Notes under the pieces: generated by a model
What the model was told of the DNA's origin: nothing
The model's database searches: none
What the model saw: the letters and a program-made list of their open reading frames with translations, nothing else
Origin: Leptothoe spongobia TAU-MAC 1115
GTDB lineage: Bacteria > Cyanobacteriota > Cyanobacteriia > Phormidesmidales > Phormidesmidaceae
Reading direction: 5' to 3'
NCBI RefSeq assembly: GCF_018739885.1
Contig: NZ_JADOES010000023.1
Span: 1-64,000, forward strand
DNA length: 64,000 bases
Shown here: piece by piece, positions 24,494 through 34,462 of the stretch
Layout of the letters: every line of letters starts with the position of its first letter
Numbering within the stretch: position 1 is the first letter of the stretch
Position numbers and translations under genes: made by a program

Positions 24494-26695
24494 TTATGCA
24501 GCAATCAGATAATCCTGATCTCGGAGTGGATCTCCAGTCGCACTCTGCCCAGCTCTGAAGGCAGGCAACAATAGTTGCTCAGTTGGATCGATAATCTCAT
24601 TACTATCAGATAGCCTGGCAGCAATCTTGTAGATAATGCCAAGGTTGCCACTGGCATCCACTTTCGCCATACGCCGATAATCGGCTACATCAAGGATTGG
24701 AAATTGTTCTATTTCATACTCAGATGATGGTTCTACCAAGGAGAGGCTGTCCGAGGCCGGTAAGGACATAGCATCCGGTAAGGAAACAGCATCTGGATCC
24801 GGTAAGGAAACCAAAAAAACTGGTGGAGCATAGCCGATGGTTAGCTCCAGCTCTCTGATCAGCTGAGTATCTTTAAACTCAAAGAGAAATTCAACCGCCA
24901 AATAAGCATTCCCGTCGAGACCAATGATCGGGGCTTGTGATTTCTCACCTGAATCTGGATCAAACCACCAGACTGAGCTTGGGTAGTGAGTTGCGATCGG
25001 TTGGGTGATGCGGGATGTCCCTGCTGGGGGAATATCACCCCAGCGAGCATCACCGATCCCTAGTTTTAATTCCCATGGCCCAGCACCTAATAGCTCTAAA
25101 GCACTATTTTCTTGGGCCGTGATGGTAACCCCTATCACTTCTAGAAACTCAGCAATTTCACCCCGAGTAAAAATCGCATTTACGTTAGGGATAAAGCCAG
25201 ATTTCACCAGCTGAGTGGTGTCGTCGCAGACTTGGCTGACCGTAGACAGATCCGCGCCATAGACAAACCAATAGCCTTGATATTCAAGAAAATCAGCCAC
25301 CAATGGAGGCGTATCTTTAAACTCAATGCCTGGCGGTGAATCATCAACTGAATCCAGCAACATATCCGCCGCCGCCACTTCTTCCACTGGTTCCAGGCTG
25401 TAAAGAGATATGGCATGGTAGTTTCCCCGAACATGCCAGGATGACTCAAACTGAGCCACGACCGGTCTATATTCCTCAAATGAAACGGTCAGGTAGTCGG
25501 GTATTTCTATTTCTTCGTTGACCGGCAATACAATCGTCTCTGCACAATAGGTAAATCTCGATAGTTGTCCAAATTGCTGGCCAGCGATCAAAACAGACGA
25601 GTACTCAATTGTTAATGTAGGCAAGCTGTAGTCATCAGCTGACAATAGTGTTATTGCCTCATCCAGGGAGACGGGAGATATTTCGTAGTTCTCTTGCTCT
25701 GGCAAGGTTGAAAATACATCAAGCGGTGGTGCTCCATTAATCTCAATCGTGCTGGACTCTTGGCGAATCTGCACTTGGGCACCGCACCGAGGAAAGGTAT
25801 CCCAATAATCAAACCCATCCAATCTAATTGGCCTGGCCAGACTGGATACAAAATCCGCGTCGTTCACCACGCTAGGAAGATAGTCAATGCAAATATACGG
25901 AGTGCATTGACCGTTTACTTCCTCGCAGTCTCCTCTCAAATAGAAATATTGATTGCCAGGCTGACCTTGGTTATGGGTGATTTCAAATCGGTCTGTCGCT
26001 AACGCTTTCTCACTGGCCCAGGCTGAGTCTTGCATGAAGGCGAGCTGGTTTCTTGATATTCGCAGCCGACGCTCATCAATAAATGCTGGTCTTTCGTACA
26101 GTGGCCCCAACTGACCCCAAGCCATTGGAAACGGAGTCACATATTCATACACCGGAAACCTGAGCGATCGCAGGCATTTAAGATCGATATCAACCGATAC
26201 CTGAATCCCATTCGCTACATAGTGCTGGCCCAGGGTATCAAGCCAGCCAAAATCAATATCAGGCCATGCCTTTGTAGGGGCATCAATGACGGTCCTGAGT
26301 GCCCCGTACTGTCCCGCAGCAAAATCCGTCTCTAACCTGAATTCCCCCTGCTCCAGTCCTGAGTAGAACTCAATAATCCTCAGTAGTCCTTCACGGGTAT
26401 TGCGAGTATGGCTAAATTCCAGTGCATATCGAGCCCTACCCCGCTCATCTGTTTCGCTGGCACCCCGGTCCAAACCGATGCCCAACATATGGAGCGATAA
26501 CCATATATCTGACGAGAGCGATGGAATCGCCTGACCCCTTGCCGCTTCAATTGAACATCGTGCGGTTGCGATCGCACCGGCCAAGGCCCAGATCAGGTCA
26601 TGAAAGGGTCCCGACTGGGTAAGGCGAGTTTCTTTGAACCATTTGAACGGCAGGTGATCAAATAATTCGGTATAAGCCTGCAGTTGGTCAGCCAT
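24494..26695 (-). CDS. Tail protein I (gpI-like), extended
   Basis: A 733-residue protein. The N-terminal domain (LIWALAGAIATARCSIEAARGQAIPSLSSDIWLSLHMLGIGLDRGASETDE, then TREGLLRIIEFYSG) follows the gpI pattern of contractile tails. It directly follows baseplate J, sharing one base with its stop. The C-terminal 500 residues are beta-rich, with short repeats LPDPDAVSLPDAMSLPASDSLS, and may form the fibre-connecting part. Longer than typical gpI (about 180-250), so it is probably a fusion with a fibre stem. Confidence 0.65.
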   Translation of the reverse strand: MADQLQAYTELFDHLPFKWFKETRLTQSGPFHDLIWALAGAIATARCSIEAARGQAIPSLSSDIWLSLHMLGIGLDRGASETDERGRARYALEFSHTRNTREGLLRIIEFYSGLEQGEFRLETDFAAGQYGALRTVIDAPTKAWPDIDFGWLDTLGQHYVANGIQVSVDIDLKCLRSLRFPVYEYVTPFPMAWGQLGPLYERPAFIDERRLRISRNQLAFMQDSAWASEKALATDRFEITHNQGQPGNQYFYLRGDCEEVNGQCTPYICIDYLPSVVNDADFVSSLARPIRLDGFDYWDTFPRCGAQVQIRQESSTIEINGAPPLDVFSTLPEQENYEISPVSLDEAITLLSADDYSLPTLTIEYSSVLIAGQQFGQLSRFTYCAETIVLPVNEEIEIPDYLTVSFEEYRPVVAQFESSWHVRGNYHAISLYSLEPVEEVAAADMLLDSVDDSPPGIEFKDTPPLVADFLEYQGYWFVYGADLSTVSQVCDDTTQLVKSGFIPNVNAIFTRGEIAEFLEVIGVTITAQENSALELLGAGPWELKLGIGDARWGDIPPAGTSRITQPIATHYPSSVWWFDPDSGEKSQAPIIGLDGNAYLAVEFLFEFKDTQLIRELELTIGYAPPVFLVSLPDPDAVSLPDAMSLPASDSLSLVEPSSEYEIEQFPILDVADYRRMAKVDASGNLGIIYKIAARLSDSNEIIDPTEQLLLPAFRAGQSATGDPLRDQDYLIAA

Positions 26696-27786
26696 TAGAC
26701 AATCACATCCACATGGACCCCATTAGCAGCCCAGGAATTTTCTAAGTCTTGCAGCACGCGCCAGGTAATACCGGTTAAGAGCACTAGTTCCAGGGTGTTT
26801 GGATCCTGCCCCTGGGTGCGAATGTAGAGCCGTTGAGTAGGGGCATCAAAAAACCACCGATAAAACCCTTGCTCCACACCGGCAATACTGGCTGATGCTG
26901 ACCATACCTCTTTGCCAGATTCATCCCTGGTTACCTCACCAAATCGCTTACATGGCCAGCCCACTTTGACCAAGCCGTTTATCTCAGGCCAGCTAATGAC
27001 CGTGTACCAAACCTGGGTAAAGCCTGTCGCGGCGAACCATTGCCCAGGCTGATAAGCATCACCATTGGTTGCCTCAGTCACTACCCCACGAAAGTAGCCA
27101 GGTACCCCAGCATTGCGCTCAGTCTGAAAATCAATCACGTCTGGATAAGTGACCGGATCTGATGCGATCGCACCTTCGGTTGCTGGAATAGTTGCCCGGT
27201 GCAGCATTGCCAGGTAAACCGGAACTCGAGAACGGATAGACGCATCAGACTCAGCCGCCACACCACCTATAGCTGGGTAGGGATTGCTAACCTCGTCAAT
27301 CCCTTGGATGCCGGTCTTTAGCTCTAATGCCTCACCGGTCGCAATATTGCCTATGGTTCCAGGTAGTGTGCAGGTAGCCGGAACAAGTACCTCACTCTGG
27401 CCAGCCACTAACGAGATTTCCAGATCTGTCGTGAACCTGGCCCCATTACCTGCCTGGATTTCTGTCCCTGTCGGTATCACTACATCTGTATCGACTGAGC
27501 CAAATCGACTAAATTGCAATTGAGCGGTTGCAGCTACACCGGCATAAGACTCCATTCCAAACCCAGCCACTAGAGCCCTCAGCCATTGCCCCTCAGAGGT
27601 AGAAATAATGGCAAGCCTCAAGACCTTGGCCAACAAAGCATAGAGTGCTTCCAGGGAAAGGCTAAATGCGACCAGTAATCGCTTTAGTACTTTACCCGTG
27701 AAGTTTGCTCTCCATTGTGGAGGCAGCAGGCTAAGTAGCTTATCTAAGATCTCTTGCCAGGTCAGAAAATCAACGCGATCGCTCAC
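26695..27786 (-). CDS. Baseplate wedge protein J
   Basis: A protein of 363 residues. Typical gpJ/gp47 features are LRALVAGFGMESYAGVAATAQLQFSR, VIPTGTEIQAGNGARFTTDLEISL, LPGTIGNIATGEALELKTGIQGIDEVSNPYPAIGGVAAESDASIRSRVP. These form the baseplate wedge that triggers sheath contraction. The gene overlaps its neighbours by 1 and 4 bp, as in a tightly coupled baseplate cluster. Confidence 0.88.
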   Translation of the reverse strand: MSDRVDFLTWQEILDKLLSLLPPQWRANFTGKVLKRLLVAFSLSLEALYALLAKVLRLAIISTSEGQWLRALVAGFGMESYAGVAATAQLQFSRFGSVDTDVVIPTGTEIQAGNGARFTTDLEISLVAGQSEVLVPATCTLPGTIGNIATGEALELKTGIQGIDEVSNPYPAIGGVAAESDASIRSRVPVYLAMLHRATIPATEGAIASDPVTYPDVIDFQTERNAGVPGYFRGVVTEATNGDAYQPGQWFAATGFTQVWYTVISWPEINGLVKVGWPCKRFGEVTRDESGKEVWSASASIAGVEQGFYRWFFDAPTQRLYIRTQGQDPNTLELVLLTGITWRVLQDLENSWAANGVHVDVIV

Positions 27787-28142
27787 TCGATTACTCCTCT
27801 CCCTACAGTGAGTGCTCTATGTGCCGTCATACTGCCTGCTCTAATCTCTAAAACAACACGCTCATACCTCAAGACACTGCCAGGGCTTGAAGGATTGGCG
27901 AGTAGCTTATTTGTTTCAGACTCAGGGAATTCACCTTCCCAGGCTTTGGTCTGCGAATTGTACGTCAGCTCGACAGCATCAGTTAGCTGCTTGCTCTCTT
28001 TCTTCGAATCGTTCGTATCTATTAGTGCAACCTTAAGCGTAGTTGATGTTGATAAGGGATCTCCTTCAACAGTCGCTTTTATAGATACAGGCAAACTACT
28101 GCCTGTATAGAAATCATGCTTAGGAGCAACCTTAAAACTCAT
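27783..28142 (-). CDS. Small Ig-like baseplate-region protein
   Basis: From ATG 28142 (MSFKVAPKHDFY) about 119 residues, predicted all-beta: LPVSIKATVEGDPL..TTLKVALIDTND, AWEGEFPES and RYERVVLEIRAG. It resembles a single immunoglobulin-like domain used to decorate tails. The ATG overlaps the TGA of the 57-aa upstream gene, and the end overlaps gpJ by 4 bp. Confidence 0.55.
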   Translation of the reverse strand: MSFKVAPKHDFYTGSSLPVSIKATVEGDPLSTSTTLKVALIDTNDSKKESKQLTDAVELTYNSQTKAWEGEFPESETNKLLANPSSPGSVLRYERVVLEIRAGSMTAHRALTVGRGVIE

Positions 28143-28312
28143 TTTTCGCAACAGAAATCAACAGAAAAAGAGATTCTTTTTGAGGGTTTCAATAGCTCTA
28201 TCTCAATCACGGGTTTAGCAAGGTTGATCTCAAAAGAAACCTCTTTGACAACTGTTGTTGAGCCCGACGAAGCACCAACAGAACCAAGATTAATTCCAAA
28301 CGGAAACATCAT
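28139..28312 (-). CDS. 57-residue coupled small protein
   Basis: A frame of 57 codons, MMFPFGINLGSVGASSG... ending VDFCCEK. Its ATG overlaps the TGA of the 1056-aa gene, and its TGA overlaps the ATG of the next gene. Both overlaps indicate translational coupling, which is the main support. The sequence contains alternating hydrophobic residues (VVKEVSFEINLAKPVIEIEL), probably a small beta protein. No family recognised. Confidence 0.6.
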   Translation of the reverse strand: MMFPFGINLGSVGASSGSTTVVKEVSFEINLAKPVIEIELLKPSKRISFSVDFCCEK

Positions 28313-31300
28313 ACAGGTACCCTCTCAAAAATTTGTTCTTCTAACGGATTAGCTAGCTCTCCATCTGCATTCAAGAAGTTAAATGCCTGCAATGGATCCC
28401 CATCAAATCTGTATTGAGTGCCAGTCCCAGTGGCATTAACCTTGAATCTGCCCCGAGCAACAGCTGCTGTATCGATAGAAATTTGATTGATTAACCCATC
28501 GAAGTTAGATGGAAATACGACGTTCGTCAGGCTTCTGGTTGCTTGAGTCCATATGTCTGCTGGCCCATGGGTGCTAAACCCAGTCGCAGTAGACCAATTT
28601 ACATCCCCATGAGTAATCACATTGCCAACATCTGTGGACGTTGCAGCACCATACAAAGTTAAGGCAGATTGAATCCCAGCTGAACTCAATGGCGCTGTGT
28701 AGTCTGCATTGGCTAGACGACTGGATACCGCTACATCTAACCGACCTAATTCAGGGGACAACTCTGTCCGTACTTGAGTTGAGATCGCAGCTAGCTCCAA
28801 TGCTGGTAAATCAAGATTAGAATTAATGACCTGCAAGATAGCGTCAATCAGTTGTTGGCCATCGCCTTCATTTAGTAGAGCAGCTTCTATCTGTGTGGCT
28901 AGGGTGGACCGTTCCATGGTGGAAAGACCGAATCCAACCTTATCCGTCAATGATCGGGTAGGCTGAGTCCATACGTCTGCTGGCCCATGGGTACTCAGAC
29001 CAGAAACATTAGCCTTGAAGATATCCGGTCGAACCCCGGTCGCAAAATAATTGTAAATATCTGCTGCCGAAGCCCCCGACCCTGATCCGCCACCCGACTT
29101 ATTCAATAATTGAGCTGCGATCGCCCAAATGGATTGGATGGCCACAGCAAACTCATCTGGAAGATTAATCGCGACTTCTTTCTCAACAATGGCAGCCCGA
29201 GTATCTTCAAAGAATGGGGTAATTTGAGCACTCTCATCGGCAATGAATGATTTACCATCAAGCCTTTCGATATAGGGGCCTGAAATAGTTGATTTCGCTA
29301 GAGCCTGAATCGTGAAAGCCCCTCGAATCGCGATGCTATTGAGATTGTTGATTTCTACATTACCTCTGATTTTTCGTATACCAGCTTCCAACCACTGGAC
29401 ATAGTAGTAATAAGCAACCAATTCGCGAGTATCAATCGTTGTCTTTGAAGCATCGATCTGAACTTTACCAGGGGTGTCAGCATCGAATACATAACCCGTC
29501 ACTTGGCTACCGTCAGCTCCAATTTCAGAGAGCAGTGCCATGGCCTGAGAATTCTCGGATAATGACCGCAGCGATTTAATGGACACCCCCTGATAACTAA
29601 AAACTTCCTCTGCGTAGTGGGATATCGCTGCACTACCACCTGTGCCTGGGGTGTCATGATGAATGGCCTGAAATACGAGAATATCGTTTGTCGCAAGCGT
29701 CACCCCTGCTGATGTTGCAGCAGCAGTTAGATCGAACGTATAAGCTCCTGATGTGATGAGCTGGATATCTAATTCAGTCCATGGGCTAATGCCCATGCCG
29801 AACCCGTTATCCGGGACCGGGTTAGAACCCTGGTCTGTGAGATCTATGGTGACTCCACCAGGACTAGCAGCAAGTTTTAAGTTATTGCTCCCGTCATAAT
29901 CGGTCGATGGATAGTAAACCGCTCTCACATCCAAGGGAGCGGGCACGTCGGTCCCATAGACACGGATGACACTGTTATTGTTTAGCTTCCCTGCGATACC
30001 TGTAAGTGTTATGTGATTGTTTGCCAGATCTACGGCACTCGGTTCAAATGAGTCCCTACCCGTGGCAATGGAACCATTATCATTCAGGGTTACAGCTCCA
30101 CCGGGTACCAGGGAAACACGGCAACGAATATTGTTGAATTCAGCATTCGTCAAATTTGGCGCTGCAAATGTGACACTTGGGGCTGACACCACTACGGTTC
30201 CAGCCCCATTATTGGTCACATCAGATAGAGAAAATCCACTACTCGCGCTAACCTGTAACGTCAAAATTTCGTTGGCAGGAACGTCCGTTAAAAATGCAGT
30301 TCCAGTTGCAGGATTGGTGATTGAAATCCCTGTTAAGTCGAGACTAGACCCATCTGGAATGCTTGAGAGGAAGGATATATAGTTCGTCGCTAATGGGCTA
30401 TTAAAGATTGTTCCTGCCAGAGAGGTTAATGTGGCTGAACTCCACTCCAATACTTGTGCAGCTGTTACGTTGTTGAAACGTAACGACAAAGCTCCCCGGC
30501 TCGAAAATAATCCAGTTGAATTTTCAGCTAGGCCATCATAGGTCGATAAGCCTAAGTCTGCCCCAGACAGCGCTTTTGTGTAGAAAGCTTGGTAAGTGTT
30601 TGCGACACTGGAATTATCTTCAAATCGTGTGCCTGCACTTGACCCTAGGATTTGAAACGAAGTAAAGGTTTGAGCGGTCGCTAAATTTACTCGATACGTT
30701 AATGCTCCGACAAACTTAGGAGGATTTAAGCCTCCTGACTGATTGGGGGTATCGGCGACGATCGCAGCTGCAACGACGCTAATCAACGTTGGGGTGACCC
30801 CACCATCGCCAAGGGTGATGGGAACTGGCATGTCTACATAGTTACCCAGTTCTCTCACGGGTGAGAATTCCATACTGTAAACATCGGATGAGCCCGTTGC
30901 CAGTATTCCGTAGTAACCTTCTGTGAGGAATTCAACAAACGATGCTAGGGTTAGGGGCGTCACTCCATCCCCACCCACACCAATCAATCCAGTGCTTTTC
31001 GGGGCAACAAGAGGGCTTGAGTAAATTTGGAACTGTTTATTCGACGCATCAAAAAACTCTAACCGGATTCTCCTCACATCCGTTGGAACAAAAGTTCCCG
31101 TATCAGTTGCACCCGTCGCTAAACCTGGATCGAGGACTATCTGATACCGGTTTAACCTCAGTTCTGGGCTAATATCCCATACCCTGTAGTTGAGATCTGG
31201 GGTGACTCCTGAACTAAACCCAAGCCTTAAAAGGCTATCTCCATCAAAGTTATGCTCAACTCCAAATATAACAACAGACTGAGAAAGATTCGTTGGTGCA

Positions 31301-31479
31301 TCTAAATCTATTTCTAAATACCCGTTAACCCCGACATTCGTAATCCCTGAGATCCTTACACGACCCTGGTTACTTTGGAACGTGACAGACCCGTAGGTAG
31401 AATCTGTGGTTATCTGTGCGCCACTTAAAGTTTGAATGTTTAGGATTTGGGTGTATCCGGTGAACGTTGGAGGAGCCAT
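28309..31479 (-). CDS. Giant tail appendage/fibre protein
   Basis: A protein of 1056 residues, mostly beta-strand and low in charge. The C-terminal 250 residues hold an internal repeat: LSTHGPADVWTQPTRSLTD and FSTHGPADIWTQATRSLTN, a motif (ADVW..ATRSLT) seen in phage tail appendages. A jelly-roll-like N-terminus (LEIDLDAPTNLSQSVVIFGVEH) suggests carbohydrate contact. The stop overlaps the small gene downstream. Likely a host-recognition appendage fixed to the baseplate. Confidence 0.65.
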   Translation of the reverse strand: MAPPTFTGYTQILNIQTLSGAQITTDSTYGSVTFQSNQGRVRISGITNVGVNGYLEIDLDAPTNLSQSVVIFGVEHNFDGDSLLRLGFSSGVTPDLNYRVWDISPELRLNRYQIVLDPGLATGATDTGTFVPTDVRRIRLEFFDASNKQFQIYSSPLVAPKSTGLIGVGGDGVTPLTLASFVEFLTEGYYGILATGSSDVYSMEFSPVRELGNYVDMPVPITLGDGGVTPTLISVVAAAIVADTPNQSGGLNPPKFVGALTYRVNLATAQTFTSFQILGSSAGTRFEDNSSVANTYQAFYTKALSGADLGLSTYDGLAENSTGLFSSRGALSLRFNNVTAAQVLEWSSATLTSLAGTIFNSPLATNYISFLSSIPDGSSLDLTGISITNPATGTAFLTDVPANEILTLQVSASSGFSLSDVTNNGAGTVVVSAPSVTFAAPNLTNAEFNNIRCRVSLVPGGAVTLNDNGSIATGRDSFEPSAVDLANNHITLTGIAGKLNNNSVIRVYGTDVPAPLDVRAVYYPSTDYDGSNNLKLAASPGGVTIDLTDQGSNPVPDNGFGMGISPWTELDIQLITSGAYTFDLTAAATSAGVTLATNDILVFQAIHHDTPGTGGSAAISHYAEEVFSYQGVSIKSLRSLSENSQAMALLSEIGADGSQVTGYVFDADTPGKVQIDASKTTIDTRELVAYYYYVQWLEAGIRKIRGNVEINNLNSIAIRGAFTIQALAKSTISGPYIERLDGKSFIADESAQITPFFEDTRAAIVEKEVAINLPDEFAVAIQSIWAIAAQLLNKSGGGSGSGASAADIYNYFATGVRPDIFKANVSGLSTHGPADVWTQPTRSLTDKVGFGLSTMERSTLATQIEAALLNEGDGQQLIDAILQVINSNLDLPALELAAISTQVRTELSPELGRLDVAVSSRLANADYTAPLSSAGIQSALTLYGAATSTDVGNVITHGDVNWSTATGFSTHGPADIWTQATRSLTNVVFPSNFDGLINQISIDTAAVARGRFKVNATGTGTQYRFDGDPLQAFNFLNADGELANPLEEQIFERVPV

Positions 31480-31481
31480 CG

Positions 31482-31979
31482 TTACGCGACCTCCCCTGTG
31501 GTGGCATTAAACGAGATGAATGAGTACCCAGTCGTCACCAGGTACCCAGACCAGGCTGATATCTCGGCTGCTAATGGGCCATCGGCAACGACAGCTGTGT
31601 TCCATTCTGATTTGTAGCTGGCAAGACTCCACCCTTGACGATTCAAAGATATATCGGTCCCTACTATTCGTAAGAATGCCGCATCTGCTGCCATCAACTC
31701 GTAGAAGTCGATATATGTACCATCAATCGTTTGCTCATTATTGGCTGGAATACCCACATAGGAAGCAATTAAGATCTGAGATATATCTAATGTGGTAACG
31801 AAATCCTGAAATCCGCTGGCACTAACAACAAACTGATAAACAGCATCTTCGGACGGGTCGGTGAGGTAGGTGTAGGGAGAAGTTGCATTGTTAAGAACAT
31901 CCAGTGTTTTGCCCGCTTGTGACAGTGCAACGGTGGCACCGGTTGGGAAATTGATGATGGAGATTGTTGGCTGAGACAT
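31482..31979 (-). CDS. Small tail protein with PEGA/Ig-like N-terminus
   Basis: A protein of 165 residues. The N-terminal 75 residues (TISIINFPTGATVALSQAGKTLDVLNNATSPYTYLTDPSEDAVYQFVVSASGF) look like a PEGA- or Ig-type beta domain. The rest is helical/beta mixed. Only 2 bp separate it from the giant appendage gene, so it may be its attachment or chaperone protein. No firm family. Confidence 0.5.
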   Translation of the reverse strand: MSQPTISIINFPTGATVALSQAGKTLDVLNNATSPYTYLTDPSEDAVYQFVVSASGFQDFVTTLDISQILIASYVGIPANNEQTIDGTYIDFYELMAADAAFLRIVGTDISLNRQGWSLASYKSEWNTAVVADGPLAAEISAWSGYLVTTGYSFISFNATTGEVA

Positions 31980-32022
31980 GAGGGATGGAAACGGTTAATG
32001 CCATGGAAATTTATCTGCTGTG

Positions 32023-32457
32023 CTAGTTTGATGAAACTAATTGCTGGAAGGTTAGCAACTCCTCAAAACCATTTACCTCTAATCGCCCAGTAACGGATAG
32101 TGCATTGGGTTGATTCTGGCTATACTCCACATCCAGTTGGGCCACTGTGAAACGATTCTGAAAGCTTGAGTGCTGCAATGCATTCAGAAACGCCACCCGA
32201 GTCAGACCAATCGTGATCCTGGGGTCATTTGCCTGGCCGATCATCGATAAATCAATGCCATAACCAGGGTCATCAACCAAAGACCCCAGAGGAGTCAGAA
32301 AAATTCGGTATATCTCTTGAACAAGCGCATTTAGCCCAGTGGCATATTCAAAATCAGTCTCCAAAAACAACACATCTTGGGGACCATTGGTCGCTGCATC
32401 AAAGGCAAGATCCAGGCCATGGATCTCTTCCAAGCGTTGCTCAATCAGGCTACTCAT
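32023..32457 (-). CDS. Baseplate wedge protein, gp25-like (gpW type)
   Basis: A protein of 144 residues. The sequence ALVQEIYRIFLTPLGSLVDDPGYGIDLSMIG follows the gp25/gpW pattern (I...L.T..GER...P.YG.), though the usual GER is GSL here. This lysozyme-fold wedge subunit initiates sheath polymerisation. It overlaps the LysM-like gene by 8 bp. Confidence 0.75.
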   Translation of the reverse strand: MSSLIEQRLEEIHGLDLAFDAATNGPQDVLFLETDFEYATGLNALVQEIYRIFLTPLGSLVDDPGYGIDLSMIGQANDPRITIGLTRVAFLNALQHSSFQNRFTVAQLDVEYSQNQPNALSVTGRLEVNGFEELLTFQQLVSSN

Positions 32458-32770
32458 TTGGCGGAATCTTTAACACCTGGCCAGGGATTACGGTATAGGG
32501 ATACTCAATATTGTTTTCCGCTGCGATCGCCTGCCATCGGTCTGGCGATCCATAGTATTGAGTACTGATGATCGGAAGCGTCTCAAATGCAGCACAGACA
32601 TGTTCATTTGAGATTGCATCACCGGTTGCTAAAGATGGATTCAGCTGCAGCTCTAACCCCTCAGACAGGGCAACTAGCTGCAGCTGAATCAGGTTGGCAG
32701 CTGAGCGCTGTAGAGGAATATCCGCCTGCAGCGCTTCAACTGTGTATTCAGACTCTACAAGCAGAGGCAT
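32450..32770 (-). CDS. LysM-type tail protein (gpX-like)
   Basis: A protein of 106 residues. The C-terminus YYGSPDRWQAIAAENNIEYPYTVIPGQVLKIPP is a LysM domain as found in P2 gpX and T4-like gp53. The N-terminal half is helical. It probably binds peptidoglycan or links spike to baseplate. Coupled with the gp25-like gene by overlap. Confidence 0.8.
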   Translation of the reverse strand: MPLLVESEYTVEALQADIPLQRSAANLIQLQLVALSEGLELQLNPSLATGDAISNEHVCAAFETLPIISTQYYGSPDRWQAIAAENNIEYPYTVIPGQVLKIPPNE

Positions 32771-32775
32771 TTAGA

Positions 32776-33288
32776 TTACTCTTCGTCAAAGATTTCTTCT
32801 GTATCCATATCTGAGAATTCAATGTCCTCATCCTTAATCTGGGGAAATGAGATCCCATTCTGAGCACAAGCCAACAAAAACGTTAGATGCTTAGTGACCT
32901 CTGCCTCGATCAATTGTGACGCTCGCTGTGCTGCTACTTCAGCCCAATCACCACTGCTGAAAGTAGTGAGCGAGGCTTTTTCGACTGTTTGTGCAATCAC
33001 TATCTGATTGACCAAGGTAGCCTGAACAGTCACTGAATCATCTGTTGACAGTACCTCATGACTGACAATGAAATCTTCAACGACATCATGGCCAATAAAT
33101 CCAGTCGGCTCATCTGGACCAATGGGTAAGTAAGCATTTTCAAAAACAGCCTTGGGAGACCAGCTGATATACCCATCCGAATACTTAACGGCATAACCAG
33201 GATCGCCTGTCTTGCTGGTTCCAGTATTCTTGCTAGCAATCTCTTCCCAGGCTGTAATCAACTTGGTACCGATGTAGTTCTGAGTCAT
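32776..33288 (-). CDS. Baseplate-region hypothetical protein
   Basis: A protein of 170 residues, N-terminal MTQNYIGTKLITAWEE, containing DGYISWSPKAVFENAYLPIG, a region with the FxGHDVVEDF form, and an acidic C-terminus (IEFSDMDTEEIFDEE). It overlaps the 382-aa gene by 4 bp. The position between the LysM protein and the tail protein at 33285 resembles a baseplate assembly factor. No recognised domain. Confidence 0.5.
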   Translation of the reverse strand: MTQNYIGTKLITAWEEIASKNTGTSKTGDPGYAVKYSDGYISWSPKAVFENAYLPIGPDEPTGFIGHDVVEDFIVSHEVLSTDDSVTVQATLVNQIVIAQTVEKASLTTFSSGDWAEVAAQRASQLIEAEVTKHLTFLLACAQNGISFPQIKDEDIEFSDMDTEEIFDEE

Positions 33289-34433
33289 AGTTTTAGATCC
33301 TGTAAATTGATGTCTTGAACCGATTGAGATAGCGAGAGGACGGGGACCGAAAAACCGCCCACCTCCACTGTCTGACCCCCTGATGGCGCTTGAGGAACAA
33401 TGGAACCATTGAGCAAATCAGTGAGTATTCCTACCACATCATCTCGTTGCTCAACGGTGCCCGATGGATAGATCGGAATTGATTGACGAGAAAACAACGA
33501 CTGTCCTTGATTCAGAAGCTTCTGAGCCACCTGATTTTGTCCCAGGCCGGTCATTCCTAAAACAGTGTTCAGCACACTGTTGGTTGATCCAGAATAACTG
33601 GTTTGCTCGGCATAAGTAGGCTGTTGTAAAGAAGGAAAAAAATTCTCTAATACCCTACCAATTTGACCAACCTGAGCCGATATATTTAACGGATAATTGG
33701 CCCCATTGCGATCAATGCTGGGAACAGACTTCCCGCCAACGCTAGCACCCTGACCAAACCCTGGAGCAGCGGCAAATCCTTTGTTGGGGGTAAAGCCAAC
33801 TTTGTCATCGATTTTCCAGAACAGATCCTGGAGGACTTTACACCGAAAATTGAATCGGATGCGATATGGATCGCTCACTGATTCATCCCAGGCAAAGCTA
33901 AGAATCTCGATCAGAAATGCCCTTGGTCTATATCGATTTGCCCCCAGACTCTTGGAAAGCGGTTTGAGCTTAGCTAACTGTGAAATGGCAGTTAGCGGAG
34001 TAGGCAACCGAGGTGGAGACGGAGAATTCACATTGGCTTTCAGGGATGCCTTTTGCAAATCCTCTGAGAAGATGCCACCAGCAAACGCCAGTGTATCTTC
34101 ATCAACAAAATCAAGGAAATAGGTATCGGCTGGCGTTCCGTCCTCCTTCAAGTCGGCATGATGCCGCCAGATCCAGGCAATCTTTGCTAGCTCATCCCGA
34201 TACCCTACACCCGTCTCACACTCAATGGTGAGATCGGGCAACATCAGCCCATTTCTCTCTGGGTTAGGGCTGTGCAATACCTCTCGGAAATATCCGCCAA
34301 GGGTATCCACAACAGATCCCTTATTCCCTTGCTGAACTCGAATAGCCTGAGGATTTACCCTCAGATACACATCACGAGTTGTCGCACCTACATGGCGAAA
34401 GAAGATAGGTGATGTCGCTCTGTTACGTGGCAT
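33285..34433 (-). CDS. Tail/baseplate protein
   Basis: A protein of 382 residues. The N-terminal half reads RDVYLRVNPQAIRVQQGNKGSVVDTLGGYFREVLHSPNPERNGLMLPDLTIECETG and then IWRHHADL, a pattern of contractile-tail proteins in cyanobacterial and Bacillus prophages that sit beside the LysM gene. The middle is a beta domain (FLIEILSFAWDESVSDPYRIRFNFRCKVL), the rest low complexity. It likely joins the tube end to the hub. A hairpin repeat lies immediately upstream of its ATG. Confidence 0.55.
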   Translation of the reverse strand: MPRNRATSPIFFRHVGATTRDVYLRVNPQAIRVQQGNKGSVVDTLGGYFREVLHSPNPERNGLMLPDLTIECETGVGYRDELAKIAWIWRHHADLKEDGTPADTYFLDFVDEDTLAFAGGIFSEDLQKASLKANVNSPSPPRLPTPLTAISQLAKLKPLSKSLGANRYRPRAFLIEILSFAWDESVSDPYRIRFNFRCKVLQDLFWKIDDKVGFTPNKGFAAAPGFGQGASVGGKSVPSIDRNGANYPLNISAQVGQIGRVLENFFPSLQQPTYAEQTSYSGSTNSVLNTVLGMTGLGQNQVAQKLLNQGQSLFSRQSIPIYPSGTVEQRDDVVGILTDLLNGSIVPQAPSGGQTVEVGGFSVPVLSLSQSVQDINLQDLKL

Positions 34434-34462
34434 GTCGCGTACTTCTTGGTTTTATACGCTAC
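34434..34462. repeat. Hairpin repeat between tail genes
   Basis: GTCGCGTAC, 11-nt spacer, ATACGCTAC (7 of 9 arm positions pair). It spans the gap between the ATG at 34433 and the stop of the upstream gene, overlapping the end of that gene. Confidence 0.6.
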
